From: JACCZX01 sp963786295
GTDB taxonomy: Bacteria; Pseudomonadota; Gammaproteobacteria; Burkholderiales; Burkholderiaceae_F
Assembly: GCA_963786295.1 (NCBI GenBank)
Contig: CAWAYV010000043.1
Span: 1 to 46,111, forward strand
Reading direction: 5' to 3'
Length of the DNA: 46,111 nt
Made by a program: the position numbers and the translations under genes. Positions 42,835 to 46,111 of this stretch are shown piece after piece. Numbering within the stretch: position 1 is the stretch's first letter; each line of letters opens with the position of its first letter. The notes under the pieces were generated by a model that was not told where the DNA came from, ran no database searches, and was given only the letters and a program-made list of their open reading frames with translations.

Positions 42835-45800
42835 ATGACCGACCTGTCGGAGATCAAGAAGCTCGCCAACTACCGACCCGCGCACAAGGTGCGCTTCGTC
42901 ACTGCGGCGGCGTTGTTCGACGGGCACGATGCGTCGATCAACATCATGCGGCGCATTCTGCAGAGCATGGGCGCCGAGGTGATTCATCTGGGTCACGACC
43001 GCTCGGTCGAGCAGATCGTCACCGCGGCTTTGCAGGAAGACGTGCAGGGCATCGCGATCAGCTCGTATCAGGGCGGGCACGTCGAGTTCTTCAAGTACAT
43101 GATCGATCTGCTGCGCGAGCGCGGCGGCGAAAACATTCGCGTGTACGGCGGCGGTGGCGGAGTGATCGTCGCGTCCGAAATCAAGGAGCTGCACGACTAC
43201 GGAGTCACACGCATCTTCTCGCCCGAAGACGGTCAGAGGATGGGCTTGGCAGGAATGATCGGCTCGATGGTCTCCGAGTGCGACCATGATCTCTCGACGT
43301 TTGCGCCGACATCGCTCGACGCACTGAAGGACAAAGATCAAACGAAGCGCTGGCGCTCGTTGGCGCGTGCGATCACTGCGCTGGAGTTGGGTGAAGCCGA
43401 CGCCAAGTTTCGCGAGTCGCTGCACAAGGCGGCCGACACGGCCAAGGTGCCGACGCTCGGCATCACCGGCACCGGCGGCGCCGGCAAGTCCAGTTTGTGC
43501 GATGAGCTGGTGCGCCGCATTCGCCTCGACCAGGGTGACAAGCTGCAGATCGCGGTGATTTCGATCGATCCGTCGCGCCGCAAGAGCGGCGGCGCGCTGC
43601 TGGGTGATCGCATCCGCATGAATGCGATCAACCCCTGGAGTGACGGACCGAAGGTTTACATGCGCTCGCTGGCAACGCGCGAAGCGGGAAAAGAAATTTC
43701 GCAGGCACTGCCCGACGCGATCGCTGCGTGCAAGGTTGCCGGCTTCGATCTGGTCATCGTCGAGACGTCCGGCATCGGGCAGGGCGATGCGGCGATCGTG
43801 CAGCACGTCGACACGACGCTATACGTGATGACGCCCGAGTACGGCGCAGCGAGCCAGCTCGAAAAGATCGACATGCTGGACTTTGCCGATTTCGTCGCGA
43901 TCAACAAGTTCGATCGCAAAGGCGCGATCGATGCGCTGCGCGACGTCAGCAAGCAGGTCCAGCGCAACAAGGGCGATTTCAGCAAGAAGCCCGATCAGAT
44001 GGCGGTGTTCGGCACGATGGCCGCGCGCTTCAACGACGACGGCGTTACCGCGTTGTATCAGGCGATCCTGCCGAAGTTGAAAGAATTCGGATTGAAAGCG
44101 GGCGAAGGCAAGCTGCCGATCGCGGCCACTCGGCACTCGACCAACCAGACGCCGATCGTTCCGCCGCAGCGCGTGCGCTATCTGGCTGAGATCTCGGAGA
44201 CAGTGCACGCCTACAAGAAGCGTGCGATCGAACATGCGAAGCTGGCGCGCGAGATCCAGCAGCTGCGCGAGACGGCCCGCATGCTGCATGAGGACGATCC
44301 GGAACGCTCGGGCGCCAAGAAAACGGTCGAACGAGTCGCCGAAGAGCGCGAAGCGAAGCAGGACTCGCGCGCGAAGAAACTGCTGGCGATGTGGCCGCAG
44401 ATGCAGAAGGCGTACGCGGGCGATGAATACGTGGTCAAGATTCGCAATCGAGAGCTACGTACCGCGCTGACCACAACATCGCTATCGGGCAGCAAGATTC
44501 GCAAGGTCGCATTGCCGACGTACGAAGACCACGGCGAATTGTTGAAGTGGCTGCTGCTCGAGAACGTTCCGGGATCGTTTCCGTATACCGCTGGTGTCTT
44601 CGCGTTCAAGCGCGAGAACGAAGATCCGACGCGCATGTTCGCCGGCGAAGGTGATCCGTTCAAGACCAACACGCGCTTCAAGCTGCTGAGCGAAGGCATG
44701 CCGGCCAAGCGGCTGTCGACCGCATTCGACAGCGTGACCTTGTACGGCAACGATCCAGCGACGCGGCCGGATATCTACGGCAAGGTCGGCAACTCGGGCG
44801 TCAGCATCGCCACGCTCGACGACATGAAGGTGCTCTATTCCGGCTTCGATCTGACCGCGCCGAACACGTCGGTGTCGATGACGATCAACGGCCCCGCGCC
44901 GACGATCCTCGCGATGTTCATGAACACCGCGATCGATCAGAACTTCGACAAGTTCAGACAGGAAAACGGCCGCGAGCCAACAGATGACGAAGCGCAGAAG
45001 ATTCGTGCGTGGGTGCTCGAAAACGTGCGCGGCACCGTGCAGGCCGACATCCTGAAAGAAGACCAGGGCCAGAACACGCTGATCTTCTCGACCGAGTTTT
45101 CATTGAAGGTGATGGGCGACATTCAGGAGTACTTCGTCCACCACAACGTCAAGAACTTCTATTCGGTTTCGATCAGCGGCTATCACATCGCCGAAGCCGG
45201 CGCGAACCCGATCAGCCAGCTCGCGTTCACGCTGTCGAACGGCTTCACGTTCGTCGAGGCGTATCTGGCGCGCGGCATGCACATCGACGACTTTGCGCCG
45301 AACCTGAGCTTCTTCTTCAGCAACGGCATGGACCCCGAGTACACGGTGATGGGCCGCGTCGCGCGCCGCATCTGGGCGGTGGCGATGCGCGACAAGTACG
45401 GCGCCAACGAACGATCACAGAAGCTGAAGTACCACTGCCAGACCAGCGGCCGCTCGCTGCACGCGCAGGAAATCCAGTTCAACGACATCCGCACCACGCT
45501 GCAGGCGCTGATCGCCACCTACGACAACGCCAACAGCCTGCACACCAACGCGTTCGACGAAGCGATCACGACGCCGACCGGCGAATCGGTGCGGCGCGCG
45601 GTGGCGATCCAGATGATCATCAACCGCGAATGGGGCCTGGCGAAGAACGAGAATCCGAATCAGGGCAGCTTCATCGTCGACGAGCTGACCGAGCTGGTCG
45701 AAGAAGCGGTGCTGAAGGAATTCGAATCGATCAGCGAGCGCGGCGGCGTGCTCGGCGCGATGGAGCTCGGCTACCAGCGCGGCAAGATCCAGGAAGAGTC

Positions 45801-46111
45801 ACTGCACTACGAACACCTGAAGCACACCGGCGAGTACCCGATCATCGGCGTCAACACGTTCAGAAACCCGAACGGCGATCACGTGCCCGATCACGTAGAA
45901 CTGCAGCGCTCGACCGAAGAAGAAAAGCAAAGCCAGCTGAAGCGGCTAGAGGATTTTCAGAAGCGCAACGCGAAGCAAGCGCCGAAGATGCTGCAAAGAC
46001 TTCAGCGCGCGGTGATCGATAACAAGAACGTGTTCGAAGTGCTGATGGATGCCGTGCGCGTCTGCTCGCTCGGGCAGATTACGAATGCGCTGTTTGAGGT
46101 GGGTGGGCAGT
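42835..46111 (+). CDS. icmF: Fused isobutyryl-CoA mutase (IcmF), 3' end outside the window
   Basis: 1092 codons are open up to the window edge; the family is ~1090-1120 residues, so only the last few are missing. Domain order: B12-binding (FVTAAALFDGHDASINIMRR with Asp29/His31 and IAISSYQGGHVEFFKYMIDL), a MeaB-like G-protein (P-loop ITGTGGAGKSSLCDEL near 207, VIVETSGIGQGDAAI, INKFDRKGAID), a linker, and the mutase barrel (NVPGSFPYTAGVFAFKREN, MTINGPAPTILAMFMNTAID, FFFSNGMDPEYTVMGRVARR, TSGRSLHAQEIQFNDIRTTL). The FPYTAGVF form, instead of the methylmalonyl-CoA mutase FPYTRG, fits isobutyryl/n-butyryl-CoA (or pivalyl-CoA) as substrate. The built-in G-domain repairs and loads the cobalamin. A weak GGGCGAG precedes the start. 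Confidence 0.95.
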   Translation, partial: MTDLSEIKKLANYRPAHKVRFVTAAALFDGHDASINIMRRILQSMGAEVIHLGHDRSVEQIVTAALQEDVQGIAISSYQGGHVEFFKYMIDLLRERGGENIRVYGGGGGVIVASEIKELHDYGVTRIFSPEDGQRMGLAGMIGSMVSECDHDLSTFAPTSLDALKDKDQTKRWRSLARAITALELGEADAKFRESLHKAADTAKVPTLGITGTGGAGKSSLCDELVRRIRLDQGDKLQIAVISIDPSRRKSGGALLGDRIRMNAINPWSDGPKVYMRSLATREAGKEISQALPDAIAACKVAGFDLVIVETSGIGQGDAAIVQHVDTTLYVMTPEYGAASQLEKIDMLDFADFVAINKFDRKGAIDALRDVSKQVQRNKGDFSKKPDQMAVFGTMAARFNDDGVTALYQAILPKLKEFGLKAGEGKLPIAATRHSTNQTPIVPPQRVRYLAEISETVHAYKKRAIEHAKLAREIQQLRETARMLHEDDPERSGAKKTVERVAEEREAKQDSRAKKLLAMWPQMQKAYAGDEYVVKIRNRELRTALTTTSLSGSKIRKVALPTYEDHGELLKWLLLENVPGSFPYTAGVFAFKRENEDPTRMFAGEGDPFKTNTRFKLLSEGMPAKRLSTAFDSVTLYGNDPATRPDIYGKVGNSGVSIATLDDMKVLYSGFDLTAPNTSVSMTINGPAPTILAMFMNTAIDQNFDKFRQENGREPTDDEAQKIRAWVLENVRGTVQADILKEDQGQNTLIFSTEFSLKVMGDIQEYFVHHNVKNFYSVSISGYHIAEAGANPISQLAFTLSNGFTFVEAYLARGMHIDDFAPNLSFFFSNGMDPEYTVMGRVARRIWAVAMRDKYGANERSQKLKYHCQTSGRSLHAQEIQFNDIRTTLQALIATYDNANSLHTNAFDEAITTPTGESVRRAVAIQMIINREWGLAKNENPNQGSFIVDELTELVEEAVLKEFESISERGGVLGAMELGYQRGKIQEESLHYEHLKHTGEYPIIGVNTFRNPNGDHVPDHVELQRSTEEEKQSQLKRLEDFQKRNAKQAPKMLQRLQRAVIDNKNVFEVLMDAVRVCSLGQITNALFEVGGQ

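Noticed and set aside
45009..46022. 337-codon open frame on the plus strand
   Set aside because: Out-of-frame reading inside the mutase domain of icmF, Arg-rich.
1..46111. CRISPR arrays, tRNA or rRNA genes, prophage or intact IS elements
   Set aside because: No regularly spaced repeats, cloverleaf, rRNA-like sequence, integrase or transposase was seen.

Overview
The window is GC-rich, gene-dense DNA from what is most likely a betaproteobacterium of the Burkholderiales type. The evidence is the mix of families: a TTT-type (Bug/TctC) binding protein, a QseB/QseC-like pair, a DUF3563-like small protein, a fused isobutyryl-CoA mutase, a MexAB/OprM-type efflux operon and long catabolic operons with ATGA/TGATG gene junctions. 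No rRNA, tRNA, CRISPR array or intact insertion sequence was seen.

Layout. (1) 14.0 to 0 kb, minus strand: one long co-oriented operon that diverges from a TetR regulator (14083-14727) across an 18-bp palindrome. In transcription order it holds a fumarylacetoacetate-hydrolase-family protein, an alpha/beta hydrolase, two tandem paralogous amidohydrolases, a branched-chain-amino-acid-type ABC transporter (LivH, M, K, G, F), a Tm-1-like/UPF0261 protein, a TIM-barrel PEP-hydrolase-like protein, a flotillin/SPFH protein and an SRPBCC protein cut by the window edge. It looks like an uptake and hydrolytic catabolism system for an unknown amide, lactam or acylpyruvate-like compound. (2) 24.4 to 14.7 kb, minus strand: a second long operon with a carbohydrate-type ABC transporter (binding protein, two permeases, ATPase), an RraA-like aldolase, a truncated 2-hydroxyacid dehydrogenase, a GntR regulator and the tetronate genes otnK, otnC, otnI, denD. 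Together these would import a four-carbon sugar acid such as D-erythronate and convert it to dihydroxyacetone phosphate. Just upstream lies a broken Bug-type binding-protein gene whose 5' end is lost directly at a terminator. (3) 25.3-27.4 kb: a QseBC-like two-component system. (4) 27.6-30.2 kb: small secreted or lipid-anchored proteins, a hotdog thioesterase, and a lower-GC stretch with little coding signal. (5) 30.3-34.0 kb: a roughly 1070-residue MalT-like STAND ATPase with a C-terminal SARP/BTAD-type module (frameshifted), with a perfect hairpin touching its start codon; then a DUF3563-like gene divergent from a LysR regulator. (6) 35.0-42.8 kb: an RND efflux operon (adaptor, pump, outer-membrane channel) divergent from an AcrR-like TetR regulator that is translationally coupled to a DedA-rhodanese fusion. 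(7) 42.8 kb to the right edge: fused isobutyryl-CoA mutase (IcmF), open at the edge.

A striking property of the window is the number of genes of full length whose frame is broken by single-base insertions or deletions. The lesions are concentrated at 12.2-13.1, 14.7-19.2, 24.4-25.3 and 30.3-31.8 kb, while neighbouring stretches (19.6-24.4, 39.8-46.1 kb) are clean. Either the assembly is locally poor or these catabolic loci are starting to decay. The frameshifted coordinates below cover the reconstructed full gene.
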